DNA from: Betaproteobacteria bacterium UBA6910
GTDB taxonomy: Bacteria > Pseudomonadota > Gammaproteobacteria > Burkholderiales > UBA6910
Reading direction: 5' to 3'
Length of the DNA: 7,279 nucleotides
NCBI GenBank assembly: GCA_002451065.1
Contig: DKBC01000010.1
Span: 9,970-17,248 of the forward strand
Shown: piece after piece, positions 1-6,276 of the stretch
Layout: the number at the start of each line of letters is the position of its first letter
Position numbering within the stretch: position 1 is the first letter of the stretch
Notes under the pieces: generated by a model
Seen by the model: only the letters and a program-made list of their open reading frames with translations
Database searches by the model: none
What the model was told of the DNA's origin: nothing
Made by a program: the position numbers and the translations under genes

Positions 1-448
1 GCTGCTCGCCGCCCGACAGCTGGGAGGGAAAATGGTCGAGGCGATGGGCCAGGCCCACCATATCCAGGGCTTGCTCCGGCGCCATGGGTTGAGGGGCAAT
101 CTCCGTCACCAGCTGCACGTTCTCCCGGACTGTCAGGCTAGAGATCAGATTGTAGAACTGGAAAACGAAGCCCACATGCTCCCGGCGGTAGCGGGTCAGC
201 TCCGCCTCATCGGCGCGGACCAGATCGTGGTCGCGCCACATGGCGTTCCCGCTGGTGGCCGTGTCCAGCCCTCCGAGGATGTTGAGCAGCGTGGATTTTC
301 CGCTGCCCGAAGGTCCCAGCAGCACCACGAACTCCCCGGCGCGGATTTCCAGCTCGATCCCGCGCAGGGCGTGGACCGCCACCTCCCCCAGGCGATAAAC
401 CTTGGTCAGGCCCCGGGCGGCGAAAACCGCTTCGTTCTGGCTGGTCAT
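1..448 (-). CDS. ABC transporter ATP-binding protein, LolD/MacB type (partial, 3' end off the left edge)
   Basis: Nucleotide-binding subunit that would power a membrane permease in the inner membrane. The 149 visible residues start at an ATG at 448 and run off the window with no stop. In order: an A-loop tyrosine in KVYRLG (residue about 17), Walker [10 protein letters not shown] (about 46-54), a Q-loop in FVFQFYN, and the signature LSGGEQ at the very end. Walker B and the H-loop lie outside. The order 'KVY-LGE--V-AL-GI-LEI--GEFV' and '[13 protein letters not shown]' is typical of the MacB/LolD/FtsE branch, which works with FtsX/MacB-like permeases on lipoproteins, peptides or envelope substrates. 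The upstream region is occupied by a divergent gene, so any permease partner must lie downstream, off the left edge. The ribosome binding site is weak (GGAA just before the ATG, GAGAG further up). The family is certain; the exact substrate is not visible. Confidence 0.93.
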   Translation of the reverse strand, partial: MTSQNEAVFAARGLTKVYRLGEVAVHALRGIELEIRAGEFVVLLGPSGSGKSTLLNILGGLDTATSGNAMWRDHDLVRADEAELTRYRREHVGFVFQFYNLISSLTVRENVQLVTEIAPQPMAPEQALDMVGLAHRLDHFPSQLSGGEQ

Positions 449-594
449 GGTTCCGGCTATTCTCTCACTCCAGCGCCCCCGCTTCGAGGAGGACCGTGAT
501 TGATCCAGGGCAACGACGATCGACCGAGAACGGTTGTAGAATCGCGGCAACTCGACCCCTCGGCTTACTGTCGAAGCCTTCATGGAGTAGCCCC
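449..594. promoter_or_regulatory. Divergent intergenic region between the ABC ATPase and Rieske oxygenase genes
   Basis: This 146-base gap must hold the start signals for the leftward ABC gene and probably the rightward oxygenase gene. A -10-like hexamer TAGAAT lies at 537-542 on the + strand (five of six matches to TATAAT), 52 bases before the oxygenase ATG. No good -35 hexamer sits 16-18 bases ahead of it. An in-frame GTG at 496 would extend the oxygenase by 33 residues, but that extension looks like translated intergenic DNA. No operator palindrome was recognised. The promoter call is weak. Confidence 0.3.
584..587 (+). promoter_or_regulatory. Ribosome binding site of the Rieske oxygenase gene
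   Basis: GGAG lies 7 bases before the ATG at 595, an ideal spacing. It decides the start in favour of the ATG at 595 over the in-frame GTG at 496. Confidence 0.7.
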
Positions 595-1692
595 ATGTCC
601 GATATCGCCACCTCCGCGAAGCTCAAGCCTTCCCAGCCGCAGCTTCCCATCTCCGCGTACTTTGACACCGAGTTACTGGAACGAGAACGCCAACTCCTTT
701 TCAGCGCCGGCCCCAATTACGTGGGCCACGAGCTTCAGGTGCCCAATCTGGGCGATTACCAGACCATCGGCTGGATGGAGCAGCGGAACATGCTGATGCG
801 CGGCCCCAAGGGCGTGTCGCTGCTGGGAAATGTCTGCCGCCACCGGCAAGGACTGATTCTCGAAGGCCGGGGGCGGGTCCGCAACGTGGTCTGTCCCGCC
901 CATCATTGGACCTATGATCTGGAAGGCAAGCTGCTCGGCGCGCCGGAGTTCAAGGAAACGCCCTGCATGCCCCTCAAGAACACGCCATTGCAGACCTGGC
1001 AGGGCCTGCTGTTCGCGGGCCCCCGGAACGTCGCCAATGATTTGGCCGACTTTCCCCTGGGCGCGGACTACGATTTCTCCGGCTACGTCTTCGACCGCGC
1101 CGTTGTGGAAGAGTGCCCTTACAACTGGAAGAATTTCGTCGAGATCTTTCTCGAGCTCTACCACGTGGTTCCCATCCACCCTGGGCTGCAGAAATTCGTG
1201 GATCCCGGCAACTACAAATGGGGCTTTGGCGAGCGTTGGTCCTATCAGATCATGGGACTCAAGGACGAGCTCAAGTTCCAGCACTCTCCGCATTATGCGA
1301 AATACCGGGACGCGATTCTTGCTTACTCGGGAGGCAAACTCCCCAAGTACGGCACGGTATGGACCATCCTTTATCCCAACGTGATGCTGGAGTGGTACCC
1401 CTACTGCCTGGCGGTGAGCTATCTGATGCCCCAGACGCCGGAACGCACCCTCAACATCGTGGAATTTTACTACCCGGAAGACATCGCCCTGTTCGAGCGC
1501 ACCATCGTGGACGCGCACCAGGCGGCCTACGCGGAGTCCGCCGCGGAGGACATGCATGTCTGCCACCTGCTGCACAAGGGACGCAGGGCCCTCTTCCTCT
1601 CGGGCGAGGACGATGTCGGACCTTATCAGTCACCCCACGAGGATGGGATGGTCCACTTCCATGAGTGGTGGCGGAGAGAGCTCGGCCTGTAA
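595..1692 (+). CDS. Rieske-type non-haem iron oxygenase, alpha (catalytic) subunit
   Basis: Predicted cytoplasmic oxygenase of 365 residues using O2 and electrons from a reductase to oxidise an unknown substrate. The N-terminal Rieske domain shows both [2Fe-2S] ligand pairs: Cys81-x-His83 (NVCRHRQG) and Cys100-x2-His103 (CPAHHWTY). The C-terminal catalytic domain has the mononuclear iron site in [22 protein letters not shown]: His190 and His195 (H-x4-H), with Glu187 three residues before the first His, where naphthalene dioxygenase has the bridging Asp. The third iron ligand is most likely Asp319 in AEDMHVC. Length is slightly short for alpha subunits (about 350-450). Start chosen at ATG 595 from its Shine-Dalgarno and because the protein begins sensibly there. 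It resembles the group whose members carry the pattern NWK-FIEVYLE-YH---FHPGL, often labelled only ring-hydroxylating dioxygenase; carnitine and choline monooxygenases are more distant relatives. No beta subunit, ferredoxin or reductase gene is adjacent, so substrate and partner remain unknown. Confidence 0.93.
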   Translation: MSDIATSAKLKPSQPQLPISAYFDTELLERERQLLFSAGPNYVGHELQVPNLGDYQTIGWMEQRNMLMRGPKGVSLLGNVCRHRQGLILEGRGRVRNVVCPAHHWTYDLEGKLLGAPEFKETPCMPLKNTPLQTWQGLLFAGPRNVANDLADFPLGADYDFSGYVFDRAVVEECPYNWKNFVEIFLELYHVVPIHPGLQKFVDPGNYKWGFGERWSYQIMGLKDELKFQHSPHYAKYRDAILAYSGGKLPKYGTVWTILYPNVMLEWYPYCLAVSYLMPQTPERTLNIVEFYYPEDIALFERTIVDAHQAAYAESAAEDMHVCHLLHKGRRALFLSGEDDVGPYQSPHEDGMVHFHEWWRRELGL

Positions 1693-1999
1693 CAGCGGCG
1701 CACTGGGCCTGCCATGATGCCATGACTCGCGGACCCACGACGGTGGAGTCCTGGATTTGGAGTAACGCGGGCCGCTATTCGGCATGTGGCGCGTGCTCCC
1801 GCCACTAAGCGACAATCGCCAGAAATTCCGCCTCGCCGGGCGCGAAGACCCGCCCCTGGAATTGGTGCATGCGCCGGTACCTCCGTCTGGCGACGGACGG
1901 CGATTCGTTTGCGGCATGCATCGACGGATGCGCTGGGCCCTGGCGCTTGGCTTGGCAGCCGCGCGCAGCGAGATGCAGGCGCTCCCAGTCCCCGACCTG
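1693..1999. other. Gene-free convergent gap with small hairpins
   Basis: This 307-base stretch separates the convergent oxygenase and antiporter genes. Both strands have open frames of 80-95 codons, but they show no recognisable domain, no good ribosome binding site and an Arg/Pro/Ser-heavy composition typical of chance frames in GC-rich DNA. Short perfect inverted repeats are present: TCCGTC/GACGGA with a 4-base loop (1882-1897) and GCATC/GATGC with a 4-base loop (1918-1931). Neither is followed by a T-run. No gene can be supported here. Confidence 0.5.
1731..1751 (+). terminator. Possible terminator hairpin after the Rieske oxygenase gene
   Basis: GGACCCAC (1731-1738) pairs with GTGGAGTCC (1743-1751) apart from one bulged A, giving an 8-pair GC-rich stem with loop GACG, 38 bases after the oxygenase stop. 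The downstream sequence TGGATTTGG is only mildly T-rich, so this may be a weak intrinsic terminator or merely a 3' stem-loop. Confidence 0.3.
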
Positions 2000-3751
2000 C
2001 TAAGCCTCTCTCCGACGCTGGGCTCTTAAATGGCGATCGTTCTGCTCCTGGATAAGACGGGACAGCACGTCGTCGGGCATCCCCAGCCGCTCCAGCACAT
2101 ACCCGGCGAGCTGGAGGCTCGCTTCCAGGGTCTCGGGAATGGCAATGGTCGCGCCGTCGCCCTTGAGGGCTAGGGCGTGCCTTTCGTCCCGGGCCCGGAC
2201 GAAGATCGGCAGCTCGGGAAACTCGCGCCGTACCGCGCGCACCGCATGGCCCGCCGCCTGGGGATGATCCAAGGTGACCACCAGCGCCTCTGCCCGCTCC
2301 GCCCCCAGCTTGCGAAGAATTTCCGCCCGGCTGGCGTCGCCGAAATAAACCGGCACGCCATTGCTCCGGAATTTGGTCACCAGACGGCTGTCGTTGTCGA
2401 TGGCGACGAAGGGGACCTTCTGCGAATCAAGCACCTGTCCGAGCAGCTGCCCCACCCGGCCAAAACCCGCAATAATCACGTGCCCGGACATTGAGCGAAG
2501 CTCATTCTCCGCCGCGGCGGGTGACATCCGGTGCTCGTCGTGGCGTCCCATCCGTCGCCCGATCGCGCGCCCCGCCTGGGCAAAGAACGGTGTCAGGAGC
2601 ATGCTGATTCCCACCACCAGCAGCATGAAGTGCCCCACGGCCTCCGGCACAAAGCCCTGAATCATCCCCGTGCCCACGATGATGAAGGCGAACTCGCCCC
2701 CCTGCCCCAGGAGCAGTGCCCCCTCCACCGCCTGGCGCCTGGACAATCCGAGGAGACTGAACAGAAGCCCCACGACGAAGCCCTTGATGGCGAGCAGGCC
2801 CAGCACGGAGGCAATGATCCATATCGGGTTCAGAAGGAAGGCATGCACGTCGATGCCCATACCCACGGACATGAAGAACAGGCCCATCAGCAGCCCCTTG
2901 AACGGCTCGATGGTAATCTCGATCTCATGGCGATACTCCGTGTCCGCCAGCAACAGCCCCGCCAGGAAAGCCCCCAGAGCCATCGACAGTCCGGCAGACC
3001 AGCTGATGGCCGCAGTGCCGATGATGGCAAGCAGGGTGAACGCGACGAAGGCGTCGGCCTGGCGCAGCCGCGACACCTGGTGGAACAGCGGTCGTAGCAG
3101 AAAGCGCCCCGCAAGCAGGATGCCGCCGACGCCCAGCGCCGCCTTGCTGAACGCGATGCCCAGCAAGTCGAGGAAGCTCCGTCCCTCGCTGTCGCCGGCG
3201 ATAGCGATGAGTACCAGCAACGGCACCACCGCCAGGTCCTGGAACAGCAGCACCGAGAAGCTGGACCTTCCCACCGGGGAAGCGAGTTCCCGATGCTCCG
3301 CAAGGGTCTGCATAACGATCGCCGTGGAGGAAAAGGCGAGCACGATGCCGAGCACCAGGGACACTTCCCAGGAGTTTCCGAAAATCCAGGCGATGGGTGC
3401 GATGATTGCAGCGCTGACGACCACCTGAAGCCCGCCGCCGACAAACACCCAGCGGCGCAGAGACCAGAGCCGGTCGGTGGAAAGCTCCAACCCGATGAGA
3501 AACAGGAGGAAGATCACCCCGAACTCCGCCAAGGCCCGCACTGGCTCGGTACTGGTGATGGTGAAATAGGCGAGCCACTGGTGCTCAGCACCCAGGCGGC
3601 CAAGGCCGAAGGGTCCGACAATGGTGCCGAGGACCAGGAAGCCCAACACTTGGCTCACCCGCAGCCGCTGCAGCAGTGGAATCACGACGCCGGCCAGCGC
3701 CAGAAACAAGATCAGTTCCCGCAGGTAGGGCAGGCCCGGGTGTGATTGCAT
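2000..3751 (-). CDS. CPA2-family cation/proton antiporter with RCK domain (KefB/KefC/YbaL type)
   Basis: Inner-membrane protein of 583 residues that probably exchanges K+ (or Na+) for H+ under control of a cytoplasmic nucleotide-binding domain. Residues about 8-395 form the Na+/H+ exchanger domain with some 12 hydrophobic segments. Family landmarks are FLLFLIGLELS (81-91), SSTAIVMQTLAE (141-152), LLFQDLAVVPLL (168-179), the cytoplasmic loop EYRHEIEITIEPFKG (272-286) and GQGGEFAF (349-356). Residues about 423-540 form a TrkA-N/RCK Rossmann domain with GFGRVG (429-434), an acidic residue after strand 2 (IDND, 451-454) and GDAS (471-474). ATG 3751 was chosen because MQSHPGLPYLREL matches where relatives begin; an in-frame GTG at 3808 would add 19 non-membrane residues, and neither start has a clear Shine-Dalgarno. 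No KefF or KefG ancillary gene is adjacent. It lies 159 bases downstream of the PiT gene on the same strand. The loop differs from the KefC HALESD motif: Thr280 replaces the motif's Asp. Family sure, ion and gating ligand not. Confidence 0.93.
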   Translation of the reverse strand: MQSHPGLPYLRELILFLALAGVVIPLLQRLRVSQVLGFLVLGTIVGPFGLGRLGAEHQWLAYFTITSTEPVRALAEFGVIFLLFLIGLELSTDRLWSLRRWVFVGGGLQVVVSAAIIAPIAWIFGNSWEVSLVLGIVLAFSSTAIVMQTLAEHRELASPVGRSSFSVLLFQDLAVVPLLVLIAIAGDSEGRSFLDLLGIAFSKAALGVGGILLAGRFLLRPLFHQVSRLRQADAFVAFTLLAIIGTAAISWSAGLSMALGAFLAGLLLADTEYRHEIEITIEPFKGLLMGLFFMSVGMGIDVHAFLLNPIWIIASVLGLLAIKGFVVGLLFSLLGLSRRQAVEGALLLGQGGEFAFIIVGTGMIQGFVPEAVGHFMLLVVGISMLLTPFFAQAGRAIGRRMGRHDEHRMSPAAAENELRSMSGHVIIAGFGRVGQLLGQVLDSQKVPFVAIDNDSRLVTKFRSNGVPVYFGDASRAEILRKLGAERAEALVVTLDHPQAAGHAVRAVRREFPELPIFVRARDERHALALKGDGATIAIPETLEASLQLAGYVLERLGMPDDVLSRLIQEQNDRHLRAQRRREA

Positions 3752-3910
3752 CGTCTTTGGGAAGAATTTCTCGTTGTATGAGCCAGGGCTCCGGTGGCGA
3801 CCAGTCACCGGCCCAGATCCCAGAAGAAATGTTTTGCGGGTCCAGGAAGTTATCTTATTCGAGGACCCGCTTGCAAAGTGCGGGTTCGGTGCGAAAGCGA
3901 TGCGGCATTC
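3752..3910 (-). promoter_or_regulatory. Leader/intergenic region before the antiporter gene
   Basis: Gap of 159 bases between the PiT stop and the antiporter ATG. It holds three strong inverted-repeat arms (3836-3887) and a further GC-rich hairpin, CCGGTG (3791-3796) with CACCGG (3806-3811), lengthened by GGC/GCC arms with one bulged T. No stem is followed by a T-run on the minus strand, so none is a classic intrinsic terminator. The region could be a structured 5' leader of the antiporter mRNA, an RNA-stability element inside an operon transcript, or a protein-binding site. No promoter hexamers were convincing. Confidence 0.4.
3836..3887 (-). repeat. Three complementary arms able to form two mutually exclusive hairpins
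   Basis: GCGGGTCC at 3836-3843 is perfectly complementary to GGACCCGC at 3863-3870 (8 pairs, 19-base loop). The same middle arm also pairs with GCGGGTTC at 3880-3887 (8 positions, one of them a G-T pairing, 9-base loop). Only one hairpin can exist at a time. They lie about 85-136 bases upstream of the antiporter ATG in transcription order. Confidence 0.55.
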
Positions 3911-4924
3911 TCAAAGAAGCACCTGGCCCAGCCACCAACTGGCGGCGGCGATTATCCCGCTGCAGGGTATGGTGAGAATCCAGGCCCAGACGATCGTGCC
4001 TGCCAAACCCCAGCGCACGTCATGGCGCCGATGGGCGGAACCTACCCCCGCAATGGCACCGGTTATGGTATGGGTGGTGGATACCGGAATGCCGAGGCCG
4101 GTGGCAAGAAACAGTGTCATGGCGCCGCCGGTTTCCGCGCAAAAGCCGCCCACCGGCTTGAGGCGGGTGATTCGCTGCCCCATCGTCTTCACGATGCGCC
4201 ACCCGCCGAAAAGCGTCCCGAGGCCGATGGCGACATAACAGGAGACCACGACCCAGTAAGGCACGGGCTCCCCGCCGCCAGTAACCCCTGCGGCGATCAG
4301 CAACATCCAGATAATGCCTATGGTTTTCTGCGCGTCGTTTCCGCCATGTCCGAGGCTGTAAAGGGATGCCGAAACCAACTGCAAGCGCCGGAACCACTTG
4401 TCCACTCGCGTCGGCGTGGAATGAAAGAACAGCCAAGAAACAGCCACCATCAGTGCAGTACCCAGCGCGAAGCCCAGCACGGGGGCCACGAAAATGAACG
4501 CTACGGTCTTCCCGATACCGCTGAACACGAGGCTGCCCGCACCCGCTTTGGCCAGTCCGGCTCCCACCAATCCGCCGATGAGCGCATGGGAGGAACTCGA
4601 GGGAATACCGAACCACCAGGTTATGACATTCCACGAGATCGCCCCCAGCAAAGCGCCGAACACTACATATTGGTCCACTGCGGTCGGATCGATGATCCCC
4701 TTGCCCACCGTGGCTGCCACCTTGAGTTGGAACACGAACAACGCCACCACGTTGAAGAATGAGGCGAACGCAACGGCCTGAAACGGCTTCAGCACGCCGG
4801 TGGACACCACGGTGGCGATAGAGTTGGCTGCATCGTGGAAACCATTCATGAAATCGAAGGCAAGGGCCAGCATCACCAGGATGACAAGCGTGCCGAATCC
4901 CATGGTCAAATTTTCCACGGGCAC
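3911..4924 (-). CDS. PiT-family inorganic phosphate permease
   Basis: Inner-membrane low-affinity phosphate transporter, in this family driven by cation (H+ or Na+) symport and often carrying metal-phosphate complexes. The 337-residue product is almost entirely membrane-spanning and carries both inverted halves of the family. The first signature is FMNGFHDAANSIATVV (25-40) and the repeat-equivalent is GHGGNDAQKTIG (192-203); IPSSSSHALIGG (108-119) is matched by PVSTTHTITGAI (280-291). These Asn/Asp and Ser/Thr-rich loops line the substrate path. A cytoplasmic link carries VDKWFRRLQLVSA (174-186). Start is uncertain: GTG 4924 lies 3 bases after the upstream stop (translational coupling), GTG 4918 has an AGG 8 bases before it, and ATG 4903 begins at the hydrophobic segment. 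Length fits bacterial PiT proteins without the long loop of E. coli PitA. It follows the DUF47 gene, a classic pair. The stretch GSAHRRHDVRWG (295-306) is more basic than in relatives I recall. Confidence 0.96.
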   Translation of the reverse strand: MPVENLTMGFGTLVILVMLALAFDFMNGFHDAANSIATVVSTGVLKPFQAVAFASFFNVVALFVFQLKVAATVGKGIIDPTAVDQYVVFGALLGAISWNVITWWFGIPSSSSHALIGGLVGAGLAKAGAGSLVFSGIGKTVAFIFVAPVLGFALGTALMVAVSWLFFHSTPTRVDKWFRRLQLVSASLYSLGHGGNDAQKTIGIIWMLLIAAGVTGGGEPVPYWVVVSCYVAIGLGTLFGGWRIVKTMGQRITRLKPVGGFCAETGGAMTLFLATGLGIPVSTTHTITGAIAGVGSAHRRHDVRWGLAGTIVWAWILTIPCSGIIAAASWWLGQVLL

Positions 4925-4927
4925 GGC

Positions 4928-5554
4928 CTATGAATTCTCGAGAACGATGCCCTCGACGATGTTGGCAACGTCGTCGCAGCGGTCGGTGACCATCTCCAGC
5001 TGCTCATAAATGGCGCGGAGCTTGATGACTTCCCGCACGTCCGGCTCATTCCGGAACAGCTTCGACATGGCGGAACGCATCACGCGGTCCGCCTCGGTCT
5101 CGATCCGGTCGATCTCCTGGCAGGTCTGAAGGATCGCCTTGGCGTTGCGCATGTCGGAAAGGAGCGCCACCGCGGATTGCACGCGCTCGCACCCCATCAC
5201 GCTCAGCTCCGCCAACTGTCTTGCCTCCGGCGTGAGCCGGTGCACGTCGTAAAGATAAAGGGATTCCGCGACGTCCTGGATCAGGTCCAGGATATCGTCC
5301 ATCCGGGTAATCAGCTTGTGGATATCTTCCCGGTCGAAGGGTGTAATAAACGTCCTGTGCAAAAGCGAGACCGCATCGTGGGTTATGCGATCCGCCCGCG
5401 TCTCGTGGTGGTCGATGGCCTGGGCGCTTTCGGAGGGCGAAGAAATGTTGTCGAGCAGCGTAACCAGCATCCGCGCGCCCTTGACGACTTCGTCGGCGTG
5501 GGAATTAAACAATTCGAAGAACCTCCCCTCCCTGGGCATCAGGCGTCCGAACAT
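4928..5554 (-). CDS. DUF47 / PhoU-like Pit accessory protein
   Basis: Soluble all-helical protein of 208 residues, distantly related to PhoU and typically encoded beside PiT transporters, whose activity it is thought to modulate. It opens with MFGRLMPREGRFFELFN, the usual start of the family, and continues as a run of long amphipathic helices. Paired acidic motifs of the E-x3-D type known in PhoU-like metal-binding bundles occur at Glu51/Asp55 (HHETRADRITHD) and Glu152/Asp156 (DRIETEADRVMR), with further acidic clusters at Asp86-Asp87 and Asp191/Asp194/Asp195 (DRCDDVAN). It stops 3 bases before the first candidate start of the permease gene, so the two are probably co-transcribed and translationally coupled. 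The ATG at 5554 has no clear Shine-Dalgarno, but homologous N-terminal sequence begins exactly there. This is not the PstSCAB-linked PhoU, as no pst gene is in view. Confidence 0.94.
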   Translation of the reverse strand: MFGRLMPREGRFFELFNSHADEVVKGARMLVTLLDNISSPSESAQAIDHHETRADRITHDAVSLLHRTFITPFDREDIHKLITRMDDILDLIQDVAESLYLYDVHRLTPEARQLAELSVMGCERVQSAVALLSDMRNAKAILQTCQEIDRIETEADRVMRSAMSKLFRNEPDVREVIKLRAIYEQLEMVTDRCDDVANIVEGIVLENS

Positions 5555-5627
5555 GGCGATTTTTCTGTTTGTAACGAAATTTTTATGTTAACAGATGCTT
5601 GGCCGTACCCGCTTCGTGCAAGCCGCC
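5555..5627 (-). promoter_or_regulatory. Probable promoter region of the DUF47-PiT operon
   Basis: These 73 bases between an upstream terminator and the DUF47 start must contain the operon promoter if the terminator works. The half nearest the gene is strikingly AT-rich for this genome. On the minus strand TTGCAC (5621-5616) resembles a -35 box, and TAACAT (5590-5585) matches four of six -10 positions, but their 25-base spacing is too long for sigma-70. The exact promoter is therefore unassigned. Confidence 0.35.
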
Positions 5628-5656
5628 AAAAAAAGCCCCGCCACGGAGGGCGGGGC
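5628..5656 (-). terminator. Strong intrinsic terminator after the glycine-zipper gene
   Basis: Read on the minus strand, GCCCCGCC and GGCGGGGC form a perfect 8-pair stem with a 6-base loop (5635-5656), followed immediately by seven T residues (5634-5628). It sits 25 bases after the stop of the glycine-zipper gene and insulates it from the phosphate operon. Confidence 0.93.
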
Positions 5657-5681
5657 CCGATTTACGGAAGCTCCCCCTTTT

Positions 5682-6197
5682 TCAGTCGTGCTTCACCTTG
5701 TACTTGTACTGCACGCGTCCGTCGTTCTTCACCTTGTACTGTTCTTTGTGCTTGTGCTTGCGTTTGCCCTGACCGTGGTCGTCGCCCCAGTCGTCGCCGT
5801 GTCTCACCTCATAGCCGCCGTGTACTACGGGATCATCGCGGGTGACGCTCGCGCCAACCGCCGATCCGCCCGCACCACCAACACCCGCTCCTACCACGGC
5901 ACCCGTCCTGCCGCCCACAGACTGGCCCACTGCCGCTCCAGCTGCGCCTCCCACCGCCCCGCCCACGGCAGCGCCGCCCCGAGCGCTGCCGCCGGTGCTA
6001 ACGGCACCTCCGACCGCACCGCCTGCGGCACCCCCGACGATCGCGCCGGTCGTACCACCCACTTCCTGCCCGATGGCGGCCCCCGCGGCGGCACCCAGAC
6101 CCCCTCCCACCGCCGGTGAGACGTTGTCCGCCTTCGCTGCGCCAGCCGTCAACCCCGCGGCCATGGAAATCATCAAGAGCGTTCGGATCGTCGTCAT
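5682..6197 (-). CDS. Exported glycine-zipper protein with internal duplication and basic Lys/His/Tyr tail
   Basis: A 171-residue protein of unknown function. Residues 1-23 form a signal peptide (hydrophobic MISMAAGLTAG core, likely cleavage AKA-DN by signal peptidase I). Residues 29-117 are almost only Gly, Ala, Val and small polar residues in G-x3-G patterns, the glycine-zipper arrangement of tightly packed membrane helices. The block occurs twice, 29-67 and 77-115, at a 48-residue offset, each with a GAA-(I/V)-GQ-x-VGG-x-TGA-(I/V)-VG core. A hydrophilic C-terminal tail (about 119-171) follows, rich in Asp, His, Lys and Tyr and holding two YKVK motifs. It probably sits in the periplasm or outer membrane, but its role cannot be told from sequence; glycine-zipper proteins are often seen in envelope-stress contexts. 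Start ATG 6197 has a perfect Shine-Dalgarno, and a strong terminator follows, so it is likely monocistronic. The extreme Gly/Ala content could be taken for a shadow frame, but signal peptide, ribosome binding site and terminator all argue for a real gene. Confidence 0.88.
   Translation of the reverse strand: MTTIRTLLMISMAAGLTAGAAKADNVSPAVGGGLGAAAGAAIGQEVGGTTGAIVGGAAGGAVGGAVSTGGSARGGAAVGGAVGGAAGAAVGQSVGGRTGAVVGAGVGGAGGSAVGASVTRDDPVVHGGYEVRHGDDWGDDHGQGKRKHKHKEQYKVKNDGRVQYKYKVKHD
5691..5740 (-). repeat. 14-bp direct repeat in the tail-coding region
   Basis: CTTCACCTTGTACT (as read on the + strand) occurs at 5691-5704 and again at 5727-5740, 36 bases apart and in frame. It encodes the two YKVK motifs of the glycine-zipper protein tail. 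Confidence 0.8.
5853..6113 (-). repeat. Internal tandem duplication in the glycine-zipper gene
   Basis: Two 39-codon units, 5997-6113 (residues 29-67) and 5853-5969 (residues 77-115), encode alignable sequences offset by 48 residues. Identity is clearest over the GQ-x-VGG-x-TGA core. Some similarity is expected from low complexity, but the matching polar positions (Gln, the Thr of TGA, spacing) support a true duplication. Confidence 0.65.
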
Positions 6198-6202
6198 GCT
6201 TG

Positions 6203-6209
6203 CCTCCTT
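6203..6209 (-). promoter_or_regulatory. Ribosome binding site of the glycine-zipper gene
   Basis: AAGGAGG on the minus strand, a seven-base Shine-Dalgarno core, lies 5 bases before the ATG at 6197. It is the strongest site in the window and fixes the start. Confidence 0.85.
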
Positions 6210-6253
6210 CGAAAGGGACGACCCATCCTAATCCATTCGAGATAAAGATTCGA

Positions 6254-6276
6254 TCTAACTATTTAAAACAGTTAGA
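6254..6276. repeat. Perfect 7-bp inverted repeat, candidate operator
   Basis: TCTAACT (6254-6260) and AGTTAGA (6270-6276) are perfect inverted repeats separated by 9 AT-rich bases, centred 68 bases upstream of the glycine-zipper ATG. This position and two-fold symmetry fit a binding site for a dimeric regulator. Neither strand has a following T-run that would make it a terminator. Confidence 0.4.

Noticed and set aside
496..594. GTG start 33 codons upstream of the oxygenase ATG
   Set aside because: The extra residues look like translated intergenic DNA, and the ATG at 595 has a well-spaced GGAG.
465..716. Leftward 83-codon frame spanning the divergent gap and the start of the oxygenase gene
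   Set aside because: It overlaps the well-supported oxygenase on the opposite strand and resembles no known protein.
673..1575. Leftward 300-codon frame opposite the oxygenase gene
   Set aside because: Long antisense frames are expected in GC-rich coding DNA; the rightward strand encodes complete Rieske and iron-binding motifs.
1784..2055. Overlapping rightward frames of 81 and 89 codons in the convergent gap, possible small genes
   Set aside because: No clear Shine-Dalgarno, no recognisable domain, Arg/Pro-rich composition typical of chance frames, and they run into the 3' end of the antiporter gene.
3794..4762. Rightward 322-codon frame opposite the phosphate permease gene
   Set aside because: It is an antisense shadow: the leftward frame contains all PiT signatures, while this one is Gly/Arg/His-rich with no domain.
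5566..5596. Possible Pho box (PhoB site) in the AT-rich stretch upstream of the DUF47-PiT genes
   Set aside because: A CTGTTAA half-site is visible on the minus strand, but the second half-site is not at the required 11-base period.
5842..6231. Rightward 129-codon Pro/Ala/Thr-rich frame opposite the glycine-zipper gene
   Set aside because: It is the mirror of a Gly/Ala-rich gene; Gly codons read as Pro/Ala/Thr on the other strand. The leftward frame has the signal peptide, ribosome site and terminator.
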